From: Trichlorobacter ammonificans
Lineage (GTDB): Bacteria > Desulfobacterota > Desulfuromonadia > Geobacterales > Pseudopelobacteraceae
DNA length: 64,000 bases
Reading direction: 5' to 3'
Assembly: GCF_933509905.1 (NCBI RefSeq)
Contig: NZ_OW150024.1
Coordinates: 310,001-374,000, forward strand
Each line of letters begins with the position of its first letter. Position 1 is the first letter of the stretch. Of the stretch, positions 16,074-24,536 are shown piece by piece. The notes beneath the pieces are model-generated. The model saw only the letters and a program-made list of their open reading frames with translations, ran no database searches and was not told the DNA's origin. A program made the translations under genes and the position numbers.

Positions 16074-16898
16074 ATGCAGAGTGCCATTGCCACTGCCATC
16101 GGTCTTGCCAGCGAGCCGGTGGCCCTGCTGTTGACCGATGAGAAGCCGGAAGGAGCGTTGCAGTTCGACGAAGGGAAATGGGGCTGCGTGGTGAGCATGT
16201 TCGGCGCAGCGGCAACCAAGGGAAAGATTGCCGTGTTCGACAGCCGCTCCTACGGCTGCTTCGGTGGCGGCGTTGCCCTGGGGTTCGGCAATACCTACCG
16301 GCAGTTTCCCGGCAGTATGCAGGGGTTTTGCAACTTTCTCTCCAGCGGTAACGAGGGGTGGGAGCCGGGGGAGGCGATCGCTGCCGGGATGGAAGCGGGG
16401 GGGGCACGCAAGGAATTCGTGCAGCACTTCCTGCACGGAGAGCGCTACAAGCAGAGCCCGGAGCTGGTACGCCAGTTTGTCGAGGAACTGCCGATGACCG
16501 AGGTGGCCAGTCGCTATGTAGCCTTTGTACCGTTCAACCGCCTTGAGCCGGGCCAGGGGGAGCCGGCCTCGGTGACCATGCTGGTGACCAGCGACCAGCT
16601 CGCCGCCCTGGTGGTGCTGGCCAACTACGACCGTCCCGGCCTCGAGAACGTGGCCATTCCCTACGTTGCCGGCTGCCAGTCCATCGGCATCCTCTCCTAC
16701 CGTGAGGCACAGCGCGAACAGCCACGCTGCATCGCCGGGCTGATGGACCTGTCGGCCCGGGCCTACCTTCGCTCCCAGACGGGCAGGGATGTCCTGACCT
16801 TCACCATGCCCTACCGGCGCTTCCTGGAGATGGAGGCGTGCGTCGCGGGCAGTTTTCTGGAGCAGCATCCCTGGCTGACGCTGAAAGGCGAAGCCTGA
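16074..16898 (+). CDS. DUF169 family protein
   Basis: A 274-residue protein of the DUF169 family, function unknown. Matching segments are SEPVALLLTDEKPEGALQF, WGCVVSMFGAAATKGKIAVFD, the Cys in YGCFGGGVALGFG, and IPYVAGCQSIGI toward the end. Conserved cysteines suggest metal or redox chemistry but nothing is established. DUF169 genes are common in anaerobes. I chose the ATG at 16074, which has AAGGGAGG 5 bases upstream. An alternative at 16050 would overlap the DTW stop by 4 bases. Confidence 0.82.
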   Translation: MQSAIATAIGLASEPVALLLTDEKPEGALQFDEGKWGCVVSMFGAAATKGKIAVFDSRSYGCFGGGVALGFGNTYRQFPGSMQGFCNFLSSGNEGWEPGEAIAAGMEAGGARKEFVQHFLHGERYKQSPELVRQFVEELPMTEVASRYVAFVPFNRLEPGQGEPASVTMLVTSDQLAALVVLANYDRPGLENVAIPYVAGCQSIGILSYREAQREQPRCIAGLMDLSARAYLRSQTGRDVLTFTMPYRRFLEMEACVAGSFLEQHPWLTLKGEA

Positions 16899-16909
16899 GT
16901 ACGGTTCCG

Positions 16910-17662
16910 ATGGAGACGAGTCAGAGCATACGGATGGAAAAAGTCTGCTACCGGGTGGGGGGACGGATTATTTTGACCGATTTCGACCTGGTACTGGAGC
17001 GGGGGGTAAACCGTACCATCCTGGGGGTGAGTGGTGCCGGCAAGACCACGATCCTCAAGCTGATGCTGGGCCTGATCCATCCCCAGAGCGGCCGGATCCA
17101 TATCGGCGACCTGGAAATCACCGGCCGCTCCGAGGCAGAGTATCGGGAACAGCGCAAGAAGATCGCCATCGTTTTTCAGGGAGGGGCGCTGTTCGACTCC
17201 ATGACCGTGGGAGAGAACGTCGGCTACCGGCTGTTTGAGGAGGGGCGGCTTCCCGAAGCGGAGATTGAGGAGATCGTCCGGGAAAAGTTGCGTTTTGTCG
17301 GGGTGGAGGCGGCTCTTGACCTCTATCCGGCCGAGCTGTCCGGCGGCATGAAGAAGCGGGTGGCCATCGCCCGGGCCCTGGCCGCCGATCCCGAGTACAT
17401 CTTCTTCGACGAGCCCACCACCGGCCTGGACCCGATCGGAGTCTACAACATCGTCTCCCTGATGCGCCGGCTGCAGCAGGCCGGTAAGACCACCCTGATG
17501 GTGACCCACGATCTGCCCACCGCCTTTGCTACCTCCCAGCGTTTCTCGGTGCTGCACGAAAGCAGGCTGGCGTTCGAGGGGACCGAGGAAGAGTTGCGCA
17601 GGTGCCCGCTTTCCACGGTGCGGGAGTTCCTGCATCCCACCGACGCATCCCTCTTCGTCTGA
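16910..17662 (+). CDS. ABC transporter ATPase, MlaF-type
   Basis: A 250-residue ABC ATPase. Walker A is GVSGAGKTT, the Q-loop VFQGGALFDSMTVGENVGY, the signature LSGGMKKRVAIARAL, Walker B YIFFDEPTTGLDP, and the switch His VTHDLP. The Q-loop with GALFDSMTV and the short length place it with MlaF/Ttg2A, the ATPase of phospholipid-trafficking Mla systems. No MlaE permease or MlaD substrate-binding gene follows, which is odd: MlaF is normally encoded with them. It may serve components elsewhere. It starts 11 bases after the DUF169 stop and is ended by a strong hairpin. Confidence 0.82.
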   Translation: METSQSIRMEKVCYRVGGRIILTDFDLVLERGVNRTILGVSGAGKTTILKLMLGLIHPQSGRIHIGDLEITGRSEAEYREQRKKIAIVFQGGALFDSMTVGENVGYRLFEEGRLPEAEIEEIVREKLRFVGVEAALDLYPAELSGGMKKRVAIARALAADPEYIFFDEPTTGLDPIGVYNIVSLMRRLQQAGKTTLMVTHDLPTAFATSQRFSVLHESRLAFEGTEEELRRCPLSTVREFLHPTDASLFV

Positions 17663-17710
17663 GTATGCTGTTGTGCGGACCGGCGGAGCGTCGTATCAGC
17701 TGCGAACGGA

Positions 17711-17748
17711 AAACGGGGGCGGATATGCTGACATATCCGCCCCCGTTT
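17711..17748. terminator. Bidirectional intrinsic terminator
   Basis: A perfect 17-bp stem pairs 17711-17727 with 17732-17748 around the loop CTGA, with AAA and TTT at its two ends. It separates the convergent MlaF-type and IclR genes and can terminate both. Confidence 0.9.
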
Positions 17749-17777
17749 GTCCTGTAGTGCCGGTCCGAAAAGTGGTG

Positions 17778-18560
17778 CTATTTCGTGTAGCCCAGCTTGG
17801 AGGAAATTTCGTCGGCCGCCTTGATGACCAGCGGTACCAGTTCTCGCTCGATACGCTCGGTGCCGAAACGCATGGAGGGACCGGAGATGCTGACGGCACC
17901 GATGATCCGGCGGGTATAATCCCGGATCGGCGCGCTGACGCACTTCACCCCTTCATCCAGCTCCTCGTCGTCGACTGCATACCCCTGCTCGGCAACAACG
18001 CGCAGCTGCCGTTTCAGTTCTTCCCGGTCGGTGATGGTGTTGGGCGTGAACCGCTGCAGCTCGCGGTTCGGCAGGTACTGATCCAGCTCCTCCTCACTCA
18101 TGTGGGCGATCTGGGCTTTGCCGGCGGCGGTGCAGTAGGCCGGCAGGCGGGAGCCGACCCGGGGAACGACCCGCACCGTCATGGTGGTTTCCACCGTGTC
18201 GAGATAGATGATATGGAAATCCTTCAGCACGGAAACGTAGATGGTTTCGTTGCATTCACGGACCAGTGCTTCCAGGATCGGTTTGGACTGACGCAGCAGG
18301 CCCATCTGTTTGATGAACGTCTGGCCCAGTTCCAGGGTTTTCAAGCCCAGCCGGTAGTTTTCCGTAACGCGATTCTGTTCGATATAGCCACGGGACTCCA
18401 GGGTGGCCAACAGCCGGAATACATTGTTTTTGTGCAGCTTCAGCCGCTTGGAGAGTTCCGTGACCCCCAGCTCGTCAACCTCGTCGTGAAACTGCTCCAG
18501 AAGGTCCAGGGCGTGGGAAACCGCCTGGATCAGATATTCGGATTTTTCTTTGCGTGCCAT
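17778..18560 (-). CDS. IclR family transcriptional regulator
   Basis: A 260-residue regulator. The N-terminal winged helix runs from about residue 8 to 75 (QAVSHALDLLEQF, VTELSKRLKLHKNNVFRLLATLESRGYIEQN). The C-terminal effector domain is IclR-type (RVVPRVGSRLPAYCTAAGKAQIAH, DDEELDEGVKCVSAPIRD). The family is mostly tetrameric and senses small organic acids. The gene is divergent from a universal stress protein gene, and a palindrome overlapping its own -10 suggests autoregulation. The start at 18560 matches the family N-terminus and has GAGGCG upstream. Confidence 0.9.
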   Translation of the reverse strand: MARKEKSEYLIQAVSHALDLLEQFHDEVDELGVTELSKRLKLHKNNVFRLLATLESRGYIEQNRVTENYRLGLKTLELGQTFIKQMGLLRQSKPILEALVRECNETIYVSVLKDFHIIYLDTVETTMTVRVVPRVGSRLPAYCTAAGKAQIAHMSEEELDQYLPNRELQRFTPNTITDREELKRQLRVVAEQGYAVDDEELDEGVKCVSAPIRDYTRRIIGAVSISGPSMRFGTERIERELVPLVIKAADEISSKLGYTK

Positions 18561-18618
18561 GATAGCGCCTCTGCTTCCTGGATACGTGGTGGTAAGCACA
18601 CTGCACAGGCCAAGTGTC

Positions 18619-18652
18619 TTCTAAATATAGAAACTTGTTTTATAATTGTCAA
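18619..18652 (-). promoter_or_regulatory. Sigma-70 promoter of iclR-type gene with overlapping palindrome
   Basis: On the minus strand, consensus TTGACA (plus 18647-18652), a 17-base spacer and TATATT (18624-18629). TTCTA-AATA-TAGAA (18619-18632) is a perfect inverted repeat lying over the -10. This suits a repressor site, plausibly for the IclR-type protein itself. Transcription would start near 18617. Confidence 0.7.
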
Positions 18653-18738
18653 GCGAGAATGGTTGCGATATAGTCGGTCATCGGATGTTTGGCATTGAAC
18701 AAGGAGGCCGTGGAAATAAAACAATCCGAGGGATGTAC

Positions 18739-19194
18739 ATGCTGAATCTGAGAAAAAAAATACTCGTGGCAATCGACGGCTCCCCCTATTCGGATAAAGC
18801 GGCTGAAGAAGCCGTCCGGATCGCCGCCGGTAACCGCAGCCAGTTTAAAAGCAAGATTTTCGCCCTGCTCGTGGTCCCCAACGCCCAGAGTTCTTCCTAC
18901 TCCGATTTCGTGCCGGTCAAGCCGTTGACCGAGACCGAGCAGTGGGAGGAACTGCGCAAGCGGATATTCTATATCATCGAAAAAAGTGCCGCGGAATACG
19001 ATGTTCCCCTGGAAATGATCGTGGAGGCGGGAGAGCCCGCCGAGACACTGGTGGAGTTTGCCAGGACGGAAGGGGTTGACCTGATCGTGATCGGCAGCTC
19101 CAGCAAGGGATTCATTGAGAGCAAGCTGAAAGGCAGCGTGTCCCGACGGGTTGCCGAGATGGCCCACTGCTCGGTCTATCTGGTGAGGGCCTGA
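18739..19194 (+). CDS. Universal stress protein (UspA family)
   Basis: A 151-residue UspA-fold protein. It opens with KKILVAIDGSPYSDKA, the first beta strand and nucleotide-binding Asp, and ends with VIGSSSKGFIESKLKGSVSR and CSVYLVRA. The G-x-x-x-G...GS run is typical of ATP-binding Usp proteins. These act in the cytoplasm in stress survival, with client-specific roles. The ATG at 18739 follows GAGGG by 6 bases; in-frame upstream starts lack a ribosome site. The gene is divergent from the IclR regulator and ends at a hairpin. Confidence 0.88.
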   Translation: MLNLRKKILVAIDGSPYSDKAAEEAVRIAAGNRSQFKSKIFALLVVPNAQSSSYSDFVPVKPLTETEQWEELRKRIFYIIEKSAAEYDVPLEMIVEAGEPAETLVEFARTEGVDLIVIGSSSKGFIESKLKGSVSRRVAEMAHCSVYLVRA

Positions 19195-19233
19195 GTCGAG
19201 GACCGCGCTCAGCGTGTCTGCTGCAGATGACAA

Positions 19234-19265
19234 AACGGGGCGTGTCCGATGGACGACGCCCCGTT
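19234..19265. terminator. Bidirectional hairpin between usp and lipoprotein genes
   Basis: AACGGGGCGTGTCC (19234-19247) pairs with GGACGACGCCCCGTT (19251-19265) with one bulged base. It lies between two convergent genes. Confidence 0.7.
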
Positions 19266-19291
19266 GCGTATGAACAGCACGTACGGTTGCT

Positions 19292-19729
19292 TTATTTCAG
19301 GATTTTGATACCTGAAACGAAGAGGATGTTGTCAAAGGTGCGGTTCAGGGTCTTGCTGGTGAACTTGGGCAGTGCCGGCACGTCGGAGGGGTACTCGATG
19401 CTGGCACCCTTGTCGACCTTGGTCTTGGGCAGGGCCATCCAGACGTTCTTGCCGTCATCACCCTTGGCTTCGATGTAAGTGTAAACGTCGGCGTCGATGG
19501 TCTGGACTACCGTGGCCTTCTTGGTCGGAACGCCAGCCGGAATGTCGGCGGGCTTCATGCCGGCATGGGGGTCGCCGGCGGGAGCGCCGGGCATGGGAGC
19601 GCCGACCGGGGGATGGCCTGCCGGCTGACCGGCTGCCTGGGGCTGGGTGGGGGCTTCAGTCTTCGGCTTGTCCTGGCAGCCAGCCAGGGCGAGTGCGGCG
19701 ATCATCAAAGCAACAACTGTTGTTCTCAC
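19292..19729 (-). CDS. NrfJ-like lipoprotein
   Basis: A 145-residue lipoprotein. The lipobox is LALAGC, giving a mature N-terminal Cys. It is followed by a Pro/Ala/Gly-rich linker of about 50 residues (EAPTQPQAAGQPAG and so on). The C-terminal domain (TVVQTIDADVYTYIEAK, NVWMALPKTKVDKG, SKTLNRTFDNILFVSGI) resembles NrfJ-type small beta-barrel domains seen near multihaem nitrite reductase clusters. Role unknown. The GTG start at 19729 is preceded by AGGAGG at 5 bases; an upstream ATG would remove the signal peptide from the N-terminus. Confidence 0.78.
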   Translation of the reverse strand: MRTTVVALMIAALALAGCQDKPKTEAPTQPQAAGQPAGHPPVGAPMPGAPAGDPHAGMKPADIPAGVPTKKATVVQTIDADVYTYIEAKGDDGKNVWMALPKTKVDKGASIEYPSDVPALPKFTSKTLNRTFDNILFVSGIKILK

Positions 19730-19819
19730 GTCTTCCTCCTGGGGAATAATAATGTAAAGGTGTACAACAATAGCACACTTTTGGGAAACGGGACACAAAA
19801 AAGGGCTTGGCTATTCTCC

Positions 19820-19847
19820 TTGCCGTTGCGGGATGCTGTGGTATACA
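19820..19847 (+). promoter_or_regulatory. Possible promoter of pap
   Basis: TTGCCG (19820-19825), a 16-base spacer and TATACA (19842-19847), about 35 bases upstream of the polyphosphate:AMP phosphotransferase start. Confidence 0.4.
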
Positions 19848-19881
19848 CAATCAGAGCCGGTACGCAGGCGGAGGTGACGGT

Positions 19882-21369
19882 ATGTTCGAGTCCGCAGAGC
19901 TGGGCCACAAAATTTCCAAGGAGATGTTCAGGCGGGAACTCCCCCTATTGCGGGAGGCGCTGCTGGACGCGCAGCTGGACCTGCTGCAGTCGCGTCGCTT
20001 TCCGGTTATCATCCTGCTCGCCGGCGTCGATTGCGCCGGCAAGGGGGAAACCATGAACCTCCTGCATGAGTGGATGGACCCCCGGCACATCGAGTCCCAT
20101 GCCCTGCGGGAGCTGACCGACGAGGAGCGGGAGCGCCCTCCCATGTGGCGTTACTGGCGGGACCTTCCGCCCAAGGGGAAAATCGGTATCTTCATCGGCT
20201 CCTGGTATTCGGCGCCGCTTCTGGATAACGTCCACGGCATCAGCAAGAATGCCGAGCTGGACCAACAGCTGGACCGGATCATCCGCTTCGAGACCATGCT
20301 CTGCAACGAAGGGGCGTTGATCCTGAAATTCTGGCTGCACCTTTCCGAAGAACAGCAACGCAAGCGCTTGCGCAAACTGGAAAAGGACCCCAAGACCCGC
20401 TGGCGGGTCAAGGAGAGCGACTGGAAGAATTTCAAGAACTATGCCCGCTTTCGTACGGTTTCCGAACGGATGCTGCGCACGACCAGTACCCCCAAAGCGC
20501 CCTGGAACATTGTCGAAGGGGCCGACGAGCGCTACCGCTCCCTGACCATCGGCAGGGCGATCCTGGAGGCGTTGCGCCGGCGCCTGGATGCCCCTGCGGC
20601 GCCAGCGGCGGATGAGCCGCTGCCGCCTTTGCTGACTTCCATCGATGGCCTGCAGATTCTGCAGACTCTTGACATGACGAAGAAGATCGCCAAGAAACGC
20701 TACGATGAGGAGCTGGAAGCCCTGCAGGGTCGTTTGAACCTGCTGTCGCGGCACAAGAACTTCAATCGGCTGTCGGTGGTCACGGTGTTTGAGGGGAATG
20801 ATGCCGCCGGCAAGGGGGGAAGCATCCGTCGGGTTACCCAGGCTCTCGACGCCCGCAGCTATCGGGTGATCCCGATCGCCGCGCCCACCGAGGAAGAACG
20901 CGCCCAGCCCTATCTGTGGCGGTTCTGGCGGCACCTGCCGCGACGGGGGCGGCTGGCGGTCTTTGACCGCTCCTGGTACGGTCGGGTGCTGGTGGAGCGG
21001 GTGGAGGAGTACTGCTCCCGTACGGACTGGATGCGGGCCTACGGCGAGATCAACGATTTCGAGGAGCAGCTGGTCAGGAATCACACCGTCGTCGTCAAGT
21101 TCTGGCTTGCCATCACCCCGGAGGAGCAGCTGCGGCGGTTCAAGGAGCGGGAAAAGATCGGCTTCAAGCGGTTCAAGATCACGGACGACGACTGGCGCAA
21201 CCGGGAAAAGTGGAGCTTGTACGCCCAGGCGGTTTGCGACATGATCGACCGCACCAGCACCGAGATCGCCCCCTGGACGCTGGTGGAGGCCAACGACAAG
21301 AACTACGCACGAATCAAGGTGCTGAAAACCATCTGCGACCGCCTGGAACAGGCGTTGGACAGACTGTGA
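19882..21369 (+). CDS. pap: Polyphosphate:AMP phosphotransferase (two-domain PPK2)
   Basis: A 495-residue cytoplasmic enzyme of two tandem PPK2 domains, the form known as PAP, which makes ADP from AMP using polyphosphate. Both Walker A loops are visible: GVDCAGKGET in the first half and GNDAAGKGGS in the second. The second domain keeps the catalytic FDRSWYGRVLVE, while the first has FIGSWYSAPLLD, lacking the Asp-Arg pair. That suggests the N-terminal domain is structural and the C-terminal one catalytic. The start at 19882 has GGAGG upstream. It is followed after 28 bases by a CheX-like gene on the same strand. Confidence 0.9.
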   Translation: MFESAELGHKISKEMFRRELPLLREALLDAQLDLLQSRRFPVIILLAGVDCAGKGETMNLLHEWMDPRHIESHALRELTDEERERPPMWRYWRDLPPKGKIGIFIGSWYSAPLLDNVHGISKNAELDQQLDRIIRFETMLCNEGALILKFWLHLSEEQQRKRLRKLEKDPKTRWRVKESDWKNFKNYARFRTVSERMLRTTSTPKAPWNIVEGADERYRSLTIGRAILEALRRRLDAPAAPAADEPLPPLLTSIDGLQILQTLDMTKKIAKKRYDEELEALQGRLNLLSRHKNFNRLSVVTVFEGNDAAGKGGSIRRVTQALDARSYRVIPIAAPTEEERAQPYLWRFWRHLPRRGRLAVFDRSWYGRVLVERVEEYCSRTDWMRAYGEINDFEEQLVRNHTVVVKFWLAITPEEQLRRFKEREKIGFKRFKITDDDWRNREKWSLYAQAVCDMIDRTSTEIAPWTLVEANDKNYARIKVLKTICDRLEQALDRL

Positions 21370-21397
21370 TCCATTCCATCTCAGGAGCGGCTTCCCC

Positions 21398-21898
21398 ATG
21401 AGTATTGCGCCGGCCATACTGACTGCACTCAACACGACGCAGGATCAACTGGTCAAAAAAATGATCGACGACGTGCGAACCATCTACAGCAGCATGCTGG
21501 GGATCGAGCTGATGCACCTGCCCCTGGAGGTGGACCCGGTGTCCCAGTTCCAGGACTGCGTTTCGGCCATGGTAGGGTTGGGCGGCACCTACAGCGGGCT
21601 GGTCAGCGTGCATGTGCCGACCGGCCTGGCCAAGACCTTTGCCGGAGCCATGCTGGGGATGGACGTGGAAGAGGTGGACCAGGATGTCTACGATGCCCTG
21701 GGAGAGATCGCCAACATGGTGGCGGGGAACTTCAAACAGCATATTTCCAAGGGGGGAGGCGACGTGCGTATCTCGACCCCCTCCGTCATCTCCGGCAAGG
21801 ATTACATCGTGCAGTGCAAGCAGAACGACTCCATCAACCTGCTCTTCGATGTGGCGGAGGAGTGGTTCATGGTCAGTACCGTCCTTTCAGCCGATTAG
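21398..21898 (+). CDS. CheX-like chemotaxis phosphatase domain protein
   Basis: A 166-residue protein of the CheC/CheX/FliY type. The helix AYDALGEIANMVAGNFKQ-like segment (DALGEIANMVAGNFKQ) carries the Glu and Asn of the E-x-x-N phosphatase motif, as in CheX, which dephosphorylates CheY-P. The preceding region (MVGLGGTYSGLVSVHVP) and the terminal LLFDVAEEWFMVSTVL fit the fold. No other chemotaxis gene is near, so its response-regulator partner is unknown. The 3' end overlaps the convergent YqeG-type gene by 12 bases. Confidence 0.8.
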   Translation: MSIAPAILTALNTTQDQLVKKMIDDVRTIYSSMLGIELMHLPLEVDPVSQFQDCVSAMVGLGGTYSGLVSVHVPTGLAKTFAGAMLGMDVEEVDQDVYDALGEIANMVAGNFKQHISKGGGDVRISTPSVISGKDYIVQCKQNDSINLLFDVAEEWFMVSTVLSAD

Positions 21899-22420
21899 CC
21901 TGACGTACCATCGCTCAAACAGGCGCAGCGCCATGAAGAACAGTTCCGGCAGCAGGTTGTGCCGCAGCTTCACGAAGGGTGCGCGGACGTAAAAGGGGAT
22001 GGCGCCGGCCCGCAGTGCCGCAAGGCAGCCGGTGAGCAGCCGGTCGTCGACCATCAGGATTCCAGACAGGGGGACGCCGGCGAGTTCCCCTGTGGCGATA
22101 AGGCCATCGACATACGGCTTCTTCCTGACGCCGCTGATCAGCCGGACCCCGGGAAAACATCGCTCCAGCATCAGGCGGCGTTCCGGCGTGGGGCGGTTGG
22201 AAAGGATGAGCACCCGTTCCGGTCCCAGTCGGCGGCAACAGGCGGCAAGCCAGTCGGCAACGTCCGGCAGCACCTCCCCGGCGCCGTGGGGTGCCAGCAC
22301 CCCATCGAAATCAAGGGCCAGCGCCTGGATATTCCGCTGTGCCAGCTCTTCCGGCCGCAGGCGCAGGACGCTCTGGTCAGGCGGCGTCGCCCTGAGCAGT
22401 GCCGCAAGGGGGCGGCGCAT
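21887..22420 (-). CDS. YqeG-type HAD IIIA phosphatase
   Basis: A 177-residue HAD hydrolase with no large cap. Motif I is ALDFDGVLAPHG, motif II LILSNRP, the Lys is in SGVRKKPYVDG, and motif IV MVDDRLLTGCLAAL. The arrangement and the amphipathic C-terminal tail resemble the YqeG family of HAD-IIIA phosphatases, some of which act on phosphatidylglycerophosphate. The substrate here is not known. The stop lies inside the CheX-like gene on the other strand. Confidence 0.75.
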   Translation of the reverse strand: MRRPLAALLRATPPDQSVLRLRPEELAQRNIQALALDFDGVLAPHGAGEVLPDVADWLAACCRRLGPERVLILSNRPTPERRLMLERCFPGVRLISGVRKKPYVDGLIATGELAGVPLSGILMVDDRLLTGCLAALRAGAIPFYVRAPFVKLRHNLLPELFFMALRLFERWYVRLIG

Positions 22421-22462
22421 CCTGAACCCTTCGGATATGCCCAGCAGGATGTGGTGGATGGC

Positions 22463-23365
22463 TCACTCCTTGTTCAGCTGCTGGGCCCGCGAGACCAGGT
22501 AGTAGACGATGCCCAGGATCAGCAGGGTCAGCGCCAGAAAGGCCTGGGTACTCAGGTCGTCATGGCGCAGGGTGGAGATCAGGATCTCCCGTACCATGGC
22601 CACGATGATCACGCCGATAAAGACCAGGATGTTGAAACGCCCTCCCTTCAGGTTCTTGATCTCGTTTTCCAGCAGTTCGATCATCATCCAGAGGATCAGC
22701 ATCGCCCCCAGGGCGGAGAGAATCCCTTTCTCCACATTACCGCTGAAAATAAGCGCAATGTCCTTGATGAACAGCCCCACCACCCCCACCGACAGGCCGG
22801 CCAGCGCCAGCACCAGGATCAGGTTCAGGCCGTAGGTGAACCGTTCGGACAGGTGGATCAGCTCCGATTCCAGCCGGCGGGAAACAAAGACCTTCTTCAT
22901 TTCTTCGTCGCGGTAGGAGGAGGTCATCACCGACAGGTTCATGTCCAGGATGCGGTCCACCGATTCGCGGTAGGAGCGGCGCAGGTCGCGGTCCGGGAAG
23001 GTGTCGTGAATCAGGTGGTGCAGAAAGTGGCGGACCTGGTGCATGGCGGCGTTGACGAAGTTCACCGGCAGCTCCACCCGGACGTGGGCATGGCCGATCC
23101 GTTTGAGGTTTGCCAGATAGAGGTCGTCGTACTGCCCGGAGAACAGGGATATGAACCAGAGACGGTGAAAATGGTCCATTTTCTCCCGACTGGTTTGTCG
23201 TGTCAGGATGGCAGCGGTTTCCGGGTGCGTGATAATGAACTCGTAGAGATCGTCCACCAGCTGTTGCTGGTGCTGCTCGGCAAGTCCGCGCAGCTCCGCC
23301 AGGCGCCGGGCATCGTCACCGGTAAAGGAGTAGTGGCGTTTGAGTTCCTCCATGCTGCTGGCCAT
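22463..23365 (-). CDS. Protoglobin sensor domain fused to a PsiE-like membrane domain
   Basis: A 300-residue protein. Residues 10-160 form a protoglobin/globin-coupled-sensor domain: YSFTGDDARRLAEL, FHRLWFISLFSGQYDD, and the proximal haem His in IGHAHVRVELP (H94, the IGxxH motif). Residues 175-295 contain four membrane helices resembling the PsiE (phosphate-starvation-inducible E) family, including MIELLENEIKNLKGG and IIVAMVREILI. Globin sensors normally control methyl-accepting or cyclase outputs; here the output is a small membrane bundle of unknown activity. It would report O2, NO or CO binding to the membrane. The start at 23365 has GGAGG 4 bases upstream. It lies downstream of hypD on the same strand. 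Confidence 0.8.
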   Translation of the reverse strand: MASSMEELKRHYSFTGDDARRLAELRGLAEQHQQQLVDDLYEFIITHPETAAILTRQTSREKMDHFHRLWFISLFSGQYDDLYLANLKRIGHAHVRVELPVNFVNAAMHQVRHFLHHLIHDTFPDRDLRRSYRESVDRILDMNLSVMTSSYRDEEMKKVFVSRRLESELIHLSERFTYGLNLILVLALAGLSVGVVGLFIKDIALIFSGNVEKGILSALGAMLILWMMIELLENEIKNLKGGRFNILVFIGVIIVAMVREILISTLRHDDLSTQAFLALTLLILGIVYYLVSRAQQLNKE

Positions 23366-23444
23366 AGAACCTCCGTGCTTCACGTTCATGCGTTCGTCGG
23401 TTTCGGGTGACGGACGATTTCGAGGCGGTGGGAAACGGGCATGT

Positions 23445-24536
23445 CTACGGGCGGTAGCGCCAGGCCGCGGCGCAGCTTCCCTCGCTGGAAACCATGCAGG
23501 CCCCCACCGGTTGCTCCGGCGTGCAGGCGGTGCCGAACAGGGGGCAGTCCGTCGGTTCGATACGGCCGGTCAGCACCTCGCCGCAGCGGCAACCGGCCGG
23601 TTCCAGCGGTTCCGCCAGTTCTGCCGGCAGCATGCGGGCCGCATCGAAAGCGGCATACTCGTCACGGAAGGCCAGGCCGCTGGCGGGCAGGACGCCCAGC
23701 CCTCGCCAGAGGGCGTCACAGGGCGCGAAGACGTCCCGCAACAGTGCCTGTGCTTTCGGATTTCCCCCGCGGGTAACGGCACGGGCGTACTGGATCTCCA
23801 CCCGGGCGGTACCGGCCAGGTGCTGGCGCAGCAGCCAGAGAATCCCCTGCATGATGTCGGCCGGTTCAAAGCCGGTGACCACGCAGGGGATGCGGTAGTT
23901 CTCCACCAGGTGGCGGTAGCCGTTGCCGCCGATGACGGTACTGACATGGGCCGGGCAGAGATAGCCCCTGATCTGCACCCGGGGGTCGGCGGAGAGGGCC
24001 GCCATGGGAGCGGGCATGGTCTTGTGGGAGGCCAGTACGAAATAGTTGGTCAGGCCGTGGCTACGCGCGGTGAGAACTGACGCCGCCACGGTGGGGGCGG
24101 TGGTCTCGAAGCCGATCCCCAGAAAAACGATCCGTCGTCCGGGGTGTTCCGCCGCCAGCCTGACCGCCTCCAGCGGCGAATAGACGATGCGCACGTCGGC
24201 ACCCCTGGCTCGTTCCCGCAGGAGGGAGGAACGGGAGCCGGGCACCCGCAGCAGGTCGCCGAAGGTGGTGATGATGGTGCCGGGATCGGTAGCCAGGGCC
24301 AGGGCGTGGTCGATGTAGCCCACCGGCGTGACGCAGACCGGGCAGCCGGGGCCGGAGACCAGGCGCACCTGGGGGGGCAGCAGGCTTTTCAGGCCGAACC
24401 GGGCGATGGCCATGGTGTGGGTACCGCAGACCTCCATGAAACGTACCGGTTCGACCAGTGTCGATGCTTCGCGGGTGATGGCGCCGGCCAGCCCCTGCAC
24501 CAGATCGTGGTCGCGGTACTCGTCCTGGTGTTTCAT
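23445..24536 (-). CDS. hypD: [NiFe]-hydrogenase maturation protein HypD
   Basis: A 363-residue protein of normal HypD length. It carries VRFMEVCGTHTMAIARFGL, the redox-cysteine block LVSGPGCPVCVTP, the ETTAPTVA-type GIGFETTAPT, and four C-terminal cysteines that hold a 4Fe-4S cluster (CRCGEVLTG, CPLFGTACTP). HypD with HypC is the scaffold on which the Fe(CN)2CO unit of [NiFe] hydrogenase is built. It overlaps hypC by 4 bases, and the order is hypF-hypC-hypD. No hydrogenase structural gene is in the window. Confidence 0.95.
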   Translation of the reverse strand: MKHQDEYRDHDLVQGLAGAITREASTLVEPVRFMEVCGTHTMAIARFGLKSLLPPQVRLVSGPGCPVCVTPVGYIDHALALATDPGTIITTFGDLLRVPGSRSSLLRERARGADVRIVYSPLEAVRLAAEHPGRRIVFLGIGFETTAPTVAASVLTARSHGLTNYFVLASHKTMPAPMAALSADPRVQIRGYLCPAHVSTVIGGNGYRHLVENYRIPCVVTGFEPADIMQGILWLLRQHLAGTARVEIQYARAVTRGGNPKAQALLRDVFAPCDALWRGLGVLPASGLAFRDEYAAFDAARMLPAELAEPLEPAGCRCGEVLTGRIEPTDCPLFGTACTPEQPVGACMVSSEGSCAAAWRYRP

